Below, piece by piece: positions 1-8,600 of a stretch of 39,141 bases of DNA. This stretch comes from Xanthomonas floridensis (GTDB taxonomy: Bacteria; Pseudomonadota; Gammaproteobacteria; Xanthomonadales; Xanthomonadaceae): NCBI RefSeq assembly GCF_001642575.1, contig NZ_LXNG01000028.1:1-39141 (forward strand), given 5' to 3'. The notes under the pieces were generated by a model. The model was not told the origin of the DNA and made no database searches. It worked only from the letters and a program-made list of their open reading frames with translations. The translations under genes were made by a program, and so were the position numbers. Every line of letters starts with the position of its first letter. Position 1 is the stretch's first letter.

Positions 1-233
1 TGTGCAGCATGAGTCGGCGTGGCAACTGCCACGACAACGCACCCGTGGAGAGCTTCTTCGGCCTGCTCAAACGCGAGCGGATCAGGCGGCGGATCTACCC
101 GACCAGGGACGCCGCACGCGCCGAGGTGTTCGATTATATCGAGATGTTCTACAACCCAAAACGCCGCCACGGTTCAACTGGCGACCTGTCGCCTGTAGAG
201 TTCGAACGGCGCTACGCGCAACGAGGGTCTTGA
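1..233 (+). CDS. IS3-family transposase OrfB, C-terminal end (partial)
   Basis: The frame is open from the window edge and stops with TGA at 231-233. Only the last ~76 residues of a DDE transposase are inside the window. The segment GNCHDNAPVESFFGLLKRE is the IS3-family OrfB region that carries the final catalytic glutamate of the DDE triad (the E in VESFF). It is followed by the usual tail with YIEMFYNPKRRH and LSPVEFE. The protein would cut and join DNA ends during transposition of its element. OrfA, most of OrfB and the left inverted repeat lie outside the window. The first ATG (position 9) is internal and not a real start. IS3-family assignment is confident; the subgroup is uncertain, though the terminal repeat resembles the IS407/IS51-type ends common in Xanthomonas. 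Confidence 0.88.
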   Translation, partial: CSMSRRGNCHDNAPVESFFGLLKRERIRRRIYPTRDAARAEVFDYIEMFYNPKRRHGSTGDLSPVEFERRYAQRGS

Positions 234-234
234 G

Positions 235-259
235 TGTCTACGGAACCCTGGGCGTATCA
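235..259 (+). repeat. Right terminal inverted repeat of the IS3-family element
   Basis: Read inward on the minus strand from base 259, the sequence starts TGATACGCCCAGGGTTCCGT. It begins with the TG dinucleotide usual for IS3-family ends and resembles the TGAACCGCCCCGGG-type ends of IS407-like elements. It lies two bases after the transposase stop codon, the expected place for IRR. Its outermost TGA also serves as the stop codon of the neighbouring orphan hemagglutinin frame, which fixes the insertion boundary at 259/260. The left end is not in the window, so the match between repeats and the target duplication cannot be checked. Confidence 0.7.
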
Positions 260-3200
260 GACACCGTTGGAATCCTCCACTACAGCCACAGCCATCGTAA
301 TACGCCCTTTCGAATTATCTGGTATTTGGTTTAAAATTTCCTCAACTCTGTTTTTTACCAGTTTCGATGGGTCTTCATAAGCTTGTCCCACTGGAGTAAT
401 GGGTACTTCGCCTGCTACTTTGGACGGGATCTTACTGGTAGAAGCAAGAGCGTTATTGGTTGCAATCGCCCCGCCGATACCAAGGCCCAATGCTGTACCT
501 GCCTCAGCCAAGTTCGCCTGTTCAGGAGTTAGCCCTACCGCCTGCCAAGCTTGGTTCTGCAAAGTTAGCGTGGGTCGACCAGCATAGAACTGGGTCAGTC
601 CAGCAGCAGTATTGTCCGCAGTTTCAACGGCAGCAGCTCCACCTCCTACAGCACATCCGAGGCCGCCAGTGAAGCCACACCAAGCTCCGACTCCCATAGC
701 CCCGATTGCTCCGAGAGTGCCTTTAGCCAACCCCTCCATACGGACGCCGAACTGAGTATCGACTGCCGCATCTTTAAAGGCGTCCTTCCAACCGTAATTG
801 AATAGCCCGGTAGCAGCCAATTCTTGTGCTATCTGCTGTTGCTCATCAGCACTCATGCTTGACAAGATTGCTTGGTAGCGAGCGCCCAGTTGTTGCCCTG
901 CTGGAGTTAGTTCAATGTCGCCTACCAGACCCTCTGCAAGCGTTTCCGGTTTTATTAATCCGCGTCCCAGAAGGCATTGTACTATCGCACATGCCACAGC
1001 CAGCGACTCTTCTTCGCTATATCCCTTGGCTACAAGAGACTCAATTACCTTTCTTTCATCAGAATGGAGTTGGCGGTTAAATTTATCAGCTGCAACTGTA
1101 ATACCTACCCCCGTTGCACCACCCAAGGCCCCGCCTATAATCGCACTACCCGCCTCCATCAGGCTATTAAACGTCTCGCTATTGGGGTCAATATGTTGAC
1201 TAACCAAATAATCAGCCATGACCCGTTTGGCTCTCTCAGATCCCGCAGCCGAGATGGCACCGCCAAGTGCGCTCTCCCCTCCCAGTGCAGCAACGGCCGC
1301 ACCTGTCAGGCCATGTAACAAGACCTTGTTTACTCCTCCGTCACCCCAACTGCTTATTCGAGCTAATGCATCTGCTTCCGCAGCTTTGTCCCCGCTGGAT
1401 CTTGCTGAAGCAAGGTCTAATGCCGCCCGCTCTTGCATGCTGCTCGCCAAGTCACCCGCTACCCGGAACCCAATTTCCCCCGCCAGCCCCATCAGCTCTT
1501 TCTGGTCTTCGATCTTCTTCTGATCGAAGATCTCCTTCAGCCCGGACTGCTGCAATTGGGTTGCACTGCGATCCAGACCAGCGAGCGCTGACGCATCTCC
1601 ATTGCGGATCTGGATCGAGCCGGCGGCGATGTCGCTCTTGGTCGTGCTGCTCGAGCTATCGCTGGCGTTGCCCAGCATGCTCAGTCCGGCACCGATGGCA
1701 ACGCTGGCCATGCTGCTGCCCGTGCCGCCGGCAACTGTTACGCCGCTGGTCTTGTACTCCGCCTTGTTCTGCAGGTCCTCGACCGTCAGGCTATCGGTGG
1801 ACAGCCGATTGAGACTGGCATCGGCAGCACTGGCAATCGCACCGCCAACCAACTTCGTGTTACCGCCCACAGTGATGTCGAAGCCACCATTGCCGGCCTG
1901 GATGCCGCTCTGCTCGGTCACGCTGGTGTAACTGCTGTTGACCTTCTGCTGGCTGTAGCTGCCGCCGCTGCCCGAGCCGGTCGCCAAGGTCAGGCTGGCC
2001 TGCTGCTGCTTGCTCTTGTACTCATTGGTGTCCTGCTCGCTCTTGATCAGCAGGTCGCCGCCGACATTGGCCAGAACCTTGTTGCCGACGGCCTGTGCGC
2101 CCTGGATCGTGGTGTCGTTACCGCTGACCAGGGTCAAGGTGTCGTTGGCCGTGATCACGCTTTCGGTGCGTAGATCGCTATTGCCCTTGGCGCTGCCCTT
2201 GCCTGCGGACACCGACAGGTAATAGCCCGTGACCGCGCCGACACTGATACCGATCTCGCCACCGGCGTTCTTGTTCTCCGATTTGGTGGTGTTGGTTTCC
2301 TTGTTGCTCAGCAGGTTGAGATTGTTTGCAGCAGCCAGGGCCACGTTTTCACCGGCAATCTTGCTGCCGATGACATTGAGATCGCCACCGGTCGCGACGA
2401 TGGTGATATCGCCGTTGCTGAGGATACGGCTACCGCCGGTGGTTTCCTCGTGCGTGTTCGTCTTGCTCGACGAACTGCTGGCGCCGATGCCGAGGCGCAA
2501 GCTCACACCCGCCGCATTGGCGGCACCTTGCGCGCCATCCGCAGCAGCGGCACCGGTCTTCGTCATGTTGCCGGCAACCGCTTGGCCGTCGTAGCCCTTT
2601 AGGCCATTGCTGACCAGTCCCGCCGTGTCGCTGACCGCATAACCCGCCTTGGCGGCGTAGAGCGCTTTCAGGCGATCGTCTTCGACCTCCGAGCCGCGCT
2701 TGACTGCGCCGTAGATCGCCTGCGCCGCGTCTACAGCCCCACCGGTCAATCCCAACGTAATACCCGCACTCTGCTGCTTGGAGGTCTGCACCGTGTCCAC
2801 AGTGTTTTCCGCCGCAGCAATCGTGACTTCCTTACCCACGATGGTGGTGCTGGTGGCGCTCAGCACGTCGCTACCGGTGATGGCGACCTTGTTGCCGGCG
2901 GTCATTGTCACCGAGCCATCGGTACTGCCGACCAGGCTGCCGCTGTTGGTGACCTCGGTGACGTCCAGGCCGTCGGTCTTCTTGGTGACGCCCAAAGCGA
3001 CGCTGAATCCACCACCGCCATACAGACCGGACTTCTTGACGGTCTTTTCGTGTTCCTCGCTGTGCGTGTTCTGCACCGTGTCCAGCGTGATGTTGTTGCC
3101 TGCGGCCAATACCACATCGCCGGTGCTGGCGACCTGCGCGCCTTGCGAGAGCAGATCGTTACCCGCAGCAATCTGCACCGTGTCGCCGCTGAGCGTGGTG

Positions 3201-4489
3201 GTGACCGCCACGTTGTCGTGCCACTCATCATGCGTGGTTGTGGTCTTGCTGGAGAACGTGCCCTTCTTCTTCTTGGTCATGTCCTGCACGGCGTCGTGCT
3301 GCTCGCTGGCGGCGAGCAGGTTGACGTCGTTGCCGGCGGCCAGGCTGATACCGCCTTCCTTGGTGGCGGCAGATGCGGCGGTGAGGGTGATGTCGTTGCC
3401 GGCCTGCATGGCCAGGTTGTCGCCGGCACTGAACTCGGTGCCGTGGACGCTTTCGTCGCTGGTCGCGGTGGTCTGCTTGAAGCGCTTGCGCGTTTCCAGC
3501 GTGTTGCTGGTGTCCACCGTGGTCAGCGTGCTGGCATTGATGTCGTTGCCGGCGCTGATGCCCAGACCCTTGCCGGCGTCCAGCTTGGCCGCGACCAGAT
3601 TGACGTCGTTGCCGGCGCTGAGGATCAGGTTGCCGCCGGCCGTCAATGCCTGCTGGTCGATGGTTTGGGTCGTGGTTGTCGTGGTGACGCGGGTCTTGCC
3701 GTTGCGGCTCTTGTAGCTGTCGGTTTCGGTCTCGTTGAGGACAGATTCGACGTTGAGGTTGTTGCCTGCGGCAGCGATCAGATCGCCGCCGGCCTTGACG
3801 TCGGCCTGGCGGATGGTCAGGTCGTTGCCGGCGGTCAATTGCAGGCTGTCGCCGGTGCTGATGGTGGTACGGGTGGCGACCTTGCCGTCCAGACCGGTGG
3901 TCGGGGTCAGCGAGAGGTTGTTCCCCGCCTGCAGCGCGGCGCTGCCGCCGGCGGCGATGGTCACGCCGTGCAGTTGCAGGTCGTTGCCTGCAGAGACGAC
4001 CAGGTCCTTGCCGGTGGTCACCGACATCGCATCGCCACCGCGCAGCAGGCCGTTATCGTTGCGCAACGCGCTTGGGGTAAGGCTGAGGTTGTTGCCTGCG
4101 ATCAACGCCGCACTGCCATCGGCCTGCACGCGGGTACCGGTCAGCGTCATGTCGTTGCCGGCGAATAGTTGCAGGGTGTTACTGGCGCTGATGCCGGACA
4201 GGATGCCGACGCCGTTGATGGCCTTGGATGCTTCGCTGACCAGATTGTTGCCGGCTACCAGTGCAACGTCGCGTCCCTGGATCTGGCCCTGGTTGAGCAG
4301 GTCGTTACGGACTTCCAGCGATACAGCGCCAGTGCCGCTGATGCGGCCCTGGTTGAGCAGGTTGCCTGCGGTGATGCTGACGTCGGCGCCTGCGATGACG
4401 CCCTGGTTGCTCATGGAGTTGGTGGCGTTGAGCGCGAGGTTACGAAGCCATTGACATGGTTCCTGCGCGGTAGCAATCTCTTGCTCCAA
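257..4489 (-). CDS. Orphan FhaB/CdiA C-terminal cassette (FHA-2 plus toxin tip), truncated by IS
   Basis: This open frame of 1,410 codons lacks a signal peptide and the TPS secretion domain. The only start is a TTG at 4487-4489 with no evident Shine-Dalgarno. After ~20 unrelated residues it enters, at NSMSNQGVIAGADVS, the same FHA-2 hemagglutinin repeats as the main fhaB gene. It stays closely similar for roughly 900-1,000 residues and then diverges into its own pretoxin and tip (from about 1,760 down to 257). The tip ends at MAVAVVEDSNGV, where the stop codon TGA is the first three bases of the IS3 end. Orphan cdiA-CT cassettes of this kind are known from CDI loci, where they are thought to be silent donors that replace the active toxin by recombination. 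The last ~40 residues resemble the start of a deaminase-type toxin, which is a weak inference. It is probably not expressed as a secreted protein. Confidence 0.8.
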   Translation of the reverse strand: MEQEIATAQEPCQWLRNLALNATNSMSNQGVIAGADVSITAGNLLNQGRISGTGAVSLEVRNDLLNQGQIQGRDVALVAGNNLVSEASKAINGVGILSGISASNTLQLFAGNDMTLTGTRVQADGSAALIAGNNLSLTPSALRNDNGLLRGGDAMSVTTGKDLVVSAGNDLQLHGVTIAAGGSAALQAGNNLSLTPTTGLDGKVATRTTISTGDSLQLTAGNDLTIRQADVKAGGDLIAAAGNNLNVESVLNETETDSYKSRNGKTRVTTTTTTQTIDQQALTAGGNLILSAGNDVNLVAAKLDAGKGLGISAGNDINASTLTTVDTSNTLETRKRFKQTTATSDESVHGTEFSAGDNLAMQAGNDITLTAASAATKEGGISLAAGNDVNLLAASEQHDAVQDMTKKKKGTFSSKTTTTHDEWHDNVAVTTTLSGDTVQIAAGNDLLSQGAQVASTGDVVLAAGNNITLDTVQNTHSEEHEKTVKKSGLYGGGGFSVALGVTKKTDGLDVTEVTNSGSLVGSTDGSVTMTAGNKVAITGSDVLSATSTTIVGKEVTIAAAENTVDTVQTSKQQSAGITLGLTGGAVDAAQAIYGAVKRGSEVEDDRLKALYAAKAGYAVSDTAGLVSNGLKGYDGQAVAGNMTKTGAAAADGAQGAANAAGVSLRLGIGASSSSSKTNTHEETTGGSRILSNGDITIVATGGDLNVIGSKIAGENVALAAANNLNLLSNKETNTTKSENKNAGGEIGISVGAVTGYYLSVSAGKGSAKGNSDLRTESVITANDTLTLVSGNDTTIQGAQAVGNKVLANVGGDLLIKSEQDTNEYKSKQQQASLTLATGSGSGGSYSQQKVNSSYTSVTEQSGIQAGNGGFDITVGGNTKLVGGAIASAADASLNRLSTDSLTVEDLQNKAEYKTSGVTVAGGTGSSMASVAIGAGLSMLGNASDSSSSTTKSDIAAGSIQIRNGDASALAGLDRSATQLQQSGLKEIFDQKKIEDQKELMGLAGEIGFRVAGDLASSMQERAALDLASARSSGDKAAEADALARISSWGDGGVNKVLLHGLTGAAVAALGGESALGGAISAAGSERAKRVMADYLVSQHIDPNSETFNSLMEAGSAIIGGALGGATGVGITVAADKFNRQLHSDERKVIESLVAKGYSEEESLAVACAIVQCLLGRGLIKPETLAEGLVGDIELTPAGQQLGARYQAILSSMSADEQQQIAQELAATGLFNYGWKDAFKDAAVDTQFGVRMEGLAKGTLGAIGAMGVGAWCGFTGGLGCAVGGGAAAVETADNTAAGLTQFYAGRPTLTLQNQAWQAVGLTPEQANLAEAGTALGLGIGGAIATNNALASTSKIPSKVAGEVPITPVGQAYEDPSKLVKNRVEEILNQIPDNSKGRITMAVAVVEDSNGV

Positions 4490-4547
4490 GGAGCGTAGAA
4501 ACTCCTCACGTAGCGGTACCCACCTCCGTCAAACCGGTGGGTTTTTT
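4470..4547 (+). ncRNA. Candidate C4-type antisense RNA upstream of symE
   Basis: Three consecutive hairpins are visible. AGCAA/TTGCT (4472-4476 with 4481-4485) closes a TCTC loop. GGAG/CTCC pairs 4490-4493 with 4502-4505. ACCCACC/GGTGGGT pairs 4518-4524 with 4536-4542 and runs into TTTTTT (4542-4547), an intrinsic terminator. The compact multi-hairpin layout, the position just upstream of the controlled gene on the same strand, and the complementarity to the downstream leader match the C4 antisense RNA of phages P1/P7 and related elements. Complementary pairs are 4507-4514 with 4636-4643 (8 bp), 4497-4501 with 4647-4651 (5 bp), and 4523-4529 with 4698-4704, which covers the symE Shine-Dalgarno (7 bp). 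A TTGACA at 4451 may be a -35, but no good -10 follows. The family name is from memory of the pattern; the hairpins and pairings are seen directly. Confidence 0.5.
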
Positions 4548-4712
4548 GTGCCTGCATCTTTGCTGGCGCAACCGACGCGATGCCTGCGTCGGGAGGGCGG
4601 CTAATACAACACCCTTTGGGGAAATACGCCCGCCGGCTACGTGCGGTTTCTAACCTCCCGACATCCCGTCGCTGATCGGCGACGGCGCCTGTTCGCAACG
4701 GAGGGCTTTGCC
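4548..4712 (+). promoter_or_regulatory. Structured 5' leader of symE
   Basis: The stretch between the candidate RNA and the symE start contains several nested inverted repeats. GTCGGGAGG (4588-4596) pairs with CCTCCCGAC (4654-4662), with GGCGG/CCGCC inside. A separate perfect 7-bp hairpin pairs 4666-4672 with 4679-4685, just before the Shine-Dalgarno GGAGG (4700-4704). Segments 4636-4643, 4647-4651 and 4698-4704 are complementary to the upstream RNA. The layout suggests that leader folding and antisense pairing decide whether symE is translated. Confidence 0.45.
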
Positions 4713-5057
4713 ATGCGTCAACCGCCATCTCGCACACGCAAGCGCGTAAAGCGTCAATCACCCCGCGACGCGGTCCGGCGCATCAAAGAATCGCCGCGTA
4801 CCCCGCTGCTCACCCCCGAAGAGGTTCAAGCCGCCAACGCCGCCGACCTGGTCAAACAACAGCGCGCAAAGCGTCGCCCGCGCCCGCCGCGGCAGCTGAC
4901 CGTCGGTTATGGCTACTACTCCGCCAGCGATCAACGCATTCCTACAGTACGCTTGCGTGGTCGCTGGCTGGAAGAAATGGGCTTTGCCATCGGTAGCAAA
5001 CTTCACATTCGCATACGCGATGGCGAGCTGATCGTGAGTGTTGCTCCTACGGATTGA
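4713..5057 (+). CDS. symE: SymE-family toxin-like protein
   Basis: The 114-residue basic protein starts at ATG 4713, eight bases after GGAGG. Residues ~1-60 are rich in Arg/Lys/Pro. The second half carries the SymE signature: RQLTVGY, then PTVRLRGRWLEEMGFAIG and the closing IRIRDGELIVSV, an AbrB-like fold. In E. coli SymE is an SOS-induced protein that condenses nucleic acids or degrades RNA when overproduced, and it is held back by the antisense RNA SymR. Here the gene lies between the active CDI toxin/immunity pair and the orphan cassette and faces the opposite way. Control may come from the upstream C4-like RNA rather than an overlapping antisense RNA. An upstream in-frame extension to 4641 exists but has no ribosome binding site. 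Family assignment is confident; the actual activity is unknown. Confidence 0.82.
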   Translation: MRQPPSRTRKRVKRQSPRDAVRRIKESPRTPLLTPEEVQAANAADLVKQQRAKRRPRPPRQLTVGYGYYSASDQRIPTVRLRGRWLEEMGFAIGSKLHIRIRDGELIVSVAPTD

Positions 5058-5238
5058 TCTGCTGCAGCGCAAGCGATATGGCACAGACGCACGTCCTCAT
5101 TTCACGCACCGCGTCATACACGCCTCTAATCACCCATATTTCTCAGCTGGATCAGGCGCAATAGACATTGGCGCCAAACGGGCTAACCAGATCAATTTAA
5201 ATTCACAATCAATTCCAAACCTGACACTTAGACATCAG

Positions 5239-5649
5239 TTATAGCTCGCAATAAATCGCCTCTATCGAGGCAACATTAGAATCCAATATTTCAGGAGCAT
5301 AAACTCGAATGCCAGCCTCGGGAATACGAATCCCAACATCTCCAATTTCGTAACCAACACTCAATTTATCAAGAATTATTAATATATCGTTTAACTTTAG
5401 AGCAAACAAGTTGTAACCTTTAAAAAAAATTCCAGCAGCCGGGAATAATTCAACCCCTTTAATAATGTCATTTTTTGAATAGAAAACGTGCAATTTTAGA
5501 TGCGGAAAATCATCTGTAGTGTTTTCTGAAAACGGCGATTTCTTAAATTCCTCGTAAATGCCACCCAAAATATAACGCACTTCAGCTCGCCGCATCCCAA
5601 CATGCAACGGCCCAACAGCCCCCTTCTGGCAAACAAATTCTATTTTCAT
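5239..5649 (-). CDS. Probable CDI immunity protein for the FhaB nuclease tip
   Basis: The 136-residue protein has an ATG (5647-5649) that overlaps the TGA of fhaB as ATGA, so the two are translationally coupled. It has no signal peptide or membrane segment, as expected for a cytoplasmic protein that neutralises an incoming toxin. Landmarks are VGPLHVGMRRAEVRYILGG near the N-terminus and a mixed alpha/beta pattern after it. I do not recognise a named immunity family. The gene is strikingly AT-rich compared with the GC-rich genes around it, with runs such as the ATTATTAATATAT stretch near 5375. That is typical of horizontally exchanged toxin-immunity modules. The function is inferred from position and overlap, not from sequence similarity. 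Confidence 0.72.
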   Translation of the reverse strand: MKIEFVCQKGAVGPLHVGMRRAEVRYILGGIYEEFKKSPFSENTTDDFPHLKLHVFYSKNDIIKGVELFPAAGIFFKGYNLFALKLNDILIILDKLSVGYEIGDVGIRIPEAGIRVYAPEILDSNVASIEAIYCEL

Positions 5650-8600
5650 TTCTTCGGGATAAAATCTTTAGGGTCGAGAGTCTTAGTGTACTCCACCATC
5701 TGCTTAATCGCATCATCGTACTTGCTGCCGAACTTTGAGCGAATATCATCGATATCCATCTGCTGCGCCTCCATCAAGCGCCCCTGTTCTAACAGCTCCT
5801 TCTGCTTTGCACGGTAAGCAACAGCGTCATCTCCCGACCCATTACTTGCAGTTTTTCTGTGATCGTCAGGATCCATCTTAATTGCAGGACCTCTGCTACT
5901 GCTGATAGGAGCAGCTGTGTAACAATCCTTTGCGGGACAATGATGTGAATCCAATCCATCTCCTGCAGGCTTACTAGTTTGCCGATGTGGACCTCCGATA
6001 CCATCTCCTGCCAATTGATACTCGACGTTGTCTAACTTTTTGCCAATTCCTAGCGAATTCTCAAGTAAGCTTCGTGCTCCCGTGCCAGCAGTGACAATAC
6101 CGGCGACAGACATCATCGCATCGACACCCATCCCGGCCATCACGCTGCTTGCAGGTCTTACCGATTGAAGCTGCTGCTCGCCCTGGGCTCCTAGGCCATA
6201 AATCCCAATAAAGTTTCCAAACGGATCAACCAGATACTGCTGCTTCTTGTTCTGCAGGAACTCGCCTGGCGCAGAGTTTTCAAACAGCGTACTCGCAACG
6301 GTCTTGACCGGGCCGCCAGCAGCCGCCATCGCCACGTAAGCGAGCGCCAATGCTGTGTCTTGACCCAGCCAGTTGCTTGCCCTCTCTACGCCCCGGCCAC
6401 CACTCTCGATGACCCCGCTGACAAGCTGACCGGCGTGCAGTAGCCCCCCGGATGATTTACCAAGCACCTCAACTGTTGGAAGCTTCTCGACACTTCCAAC
6501 AGCAGCGAGAGGCTGCCCATCAGAACCGATGCTTTGGGCGCCTTCAACATAAACCTTGCCCAGCAGCCCCAGAACCGACTTTTGATCCACGATATCGAGC
6601 GAACCAAAGCTCTTGCCGAATTCCCTCTGGGCCGATGCTTCAACCAGCGCCATGCCCGCCATGTTGTTGGCGACGCCAGGCGTCGTAAGCGCGGCCGCAA
6701 GACTGGCCGGATCTGCACCATTCTTGATTGCCTCGTTGATCAGCGTACGCATGCCTTGCAGCAAGGCTTCATCACCCCCGGCCATCTCACGCAGAGCATC
6801 TGAGGCCAGCAGCTGTCGCTTTCCGTCACGGTAGTCGTAATAGCCATATTGCTGGGAGGTGCTGGCGGCGATGGCGCCCGACGTGGCATCCCCCATCAGA
6901 CCGCCAGCGATCAGACCCAGGCCAATGCTGGCCAGGTTCATCGCTCCTTCGTGGGCAATACCATCGCTATCCAGGCCCTTATTGATGCTTGCTGCTAGCT
7001 TGGTCAGGAATCCTTCGTTCGCAGCCACACCAGCAGCAGCGCCTAGGGCACTGCCCCCGCCCAGACTCGCCTGGAATACGCCTGCCAGCACCTGCGTTGC
7101 CATCTTGGCGTTGCCGCCATCGGACCACTGCTTGAGGCTGGATTGAGCGGCGTCACGCCGCACCACTGCTGCCGCACGCTCTTCATCGGTTGTAGCAGCT
7201 TGATAATCCTCGGCTGCGGCCTTGAGCTCTTCTGTTGCCGCGTCACGCCGTGCAGCGATCACTTCTTTGGCAGTACGAAATCCGACTTCGCCTGCAACCT
7301 GGCTCAGCTCGACCTGTTCCTGCAACTTGTTCGTATCAATCGCCTTGACGCTATTGCCATCAAGCATCGAAGCACTACGTTCCAGGCCTTCCAGGGCACT
7401 GAAATCCTTATTGCGTATCTCAATAGCACCAGCAGCAATGTCACTGCGAGTAGTACTCGTTGCATTGCTATTGGCGCTGCCCAGAGCACTGAGTCCTGCA
7501 CTTGCGGCGGATTGCGCTAATCCAGCACCACTGGTCCCCGCGCCCACACCGATGTTCGATACCTTTGCCTTTGCTTCGTTTTGAAGATCTTCTACTGTCA
7601 GGCTGTCCGTGGACAGGCGATTGAGTGTCGCATCCGCCGTACTTGCAATTGCGCCGCCAAAAAGGTGCGTATTGCCCCCAACAGTGATATCAAATCCACC
7701 CTTGCCTGCCTGAATGCCGCTTTGTTCATTGACACTGGTATAGCTGCTGTTGACCTTCTGCTGGCTGTAGTTCGCACTACTGCCGCTAAAGCCCCACACC
7801 AACGTCATACCCGCCTGCTGCTGCTTGCTCTTGTAGTCGCTTGTGTCTTGCTCACTTTGGATCAGCAAGTCACCGCCGACGTCGGCCAGCACTTTGTCGC
7901 CGACTGCTTGTGCGCCCTTGATCGTAGTGTCGTTGCCACTGACCAACGTCAACCTGTCGTTAGCGGTCACCACGCTTTCAGCGTGTACGTCACTATTTCC
8001 CTTGGCACTGCCTTTACCAGCATAGGCAGTGAGATACACGCCTGTCGTGGTACCAACGCTGACACCAATCTCGCCGCCGGCGTTCTTGTTCTCCGACTTG
8101 TTGGTGTTGGTCTCCAGGTTGCTCAGCAAGTTCAGGTCGTTCGCCGCAGACAGCGCGACATTTTCACCATTGATCTTGCTACCAATGACATTCAGATCGC
8201 CGCCCGTCGCTGCGATGGTGACGTTGCCGTCGCTTAGGATGCGGCTACCGCCAGTGGTTTCCTCATGTGTGGTCGTCTTGCTCGACGCACTACTAGCGCC
8301 AATACCGATGCGTAAACTCACGCCCCCCATACTGCTGCCAGCGGCCGCAGCCGCCTGATACTCGGCCACGCCATCGCTGACGGCGTAACCCGCCTTGGCG
8401 GCATAAAGTGCTTTTAGACGGTCGTCCTCCACCTCTGAGCCACGTTTGGTCGCGCTGTAGGCGGCTTCCGCTGCGGCAACCACGCCCCCGGTCAAACCTA
8501 ACGTAATGCCTGCACTCTGCTGCTTAGAGGTCTGCACCGTATCGACGGTGTTCTCCGCTGCCGCAATCGTGACTTCCTTACCCACGATGGTGGTACTCGT

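Larger units (their letters stand above)
1..259 (+). mobile_element. IS3-family insertion sequence, right end only
   Basis: This is the right-hand ~260 bp of an IS3-family element, made of the OrfB C-terminus and the terminal repeat. The element has inserted into the 3' part of the orphan CdiA/FhaB cassette, read on the minus strand from 4489 down to 257. It separates that cassette's toxin tip from whatever toxin remainder and immunity gene once followed it. The rest of the element lies to the left of the window. Confidence 0.8.

Noticed and set aside
4411..4761. Minus-strand frame of 116 codons across the symE leader
   Set aside because: It runs antisense to the hairpin RNA and leader and ends in the shifted frame of the orphan cassette. 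The translation is an artefact of the structured RNA region.
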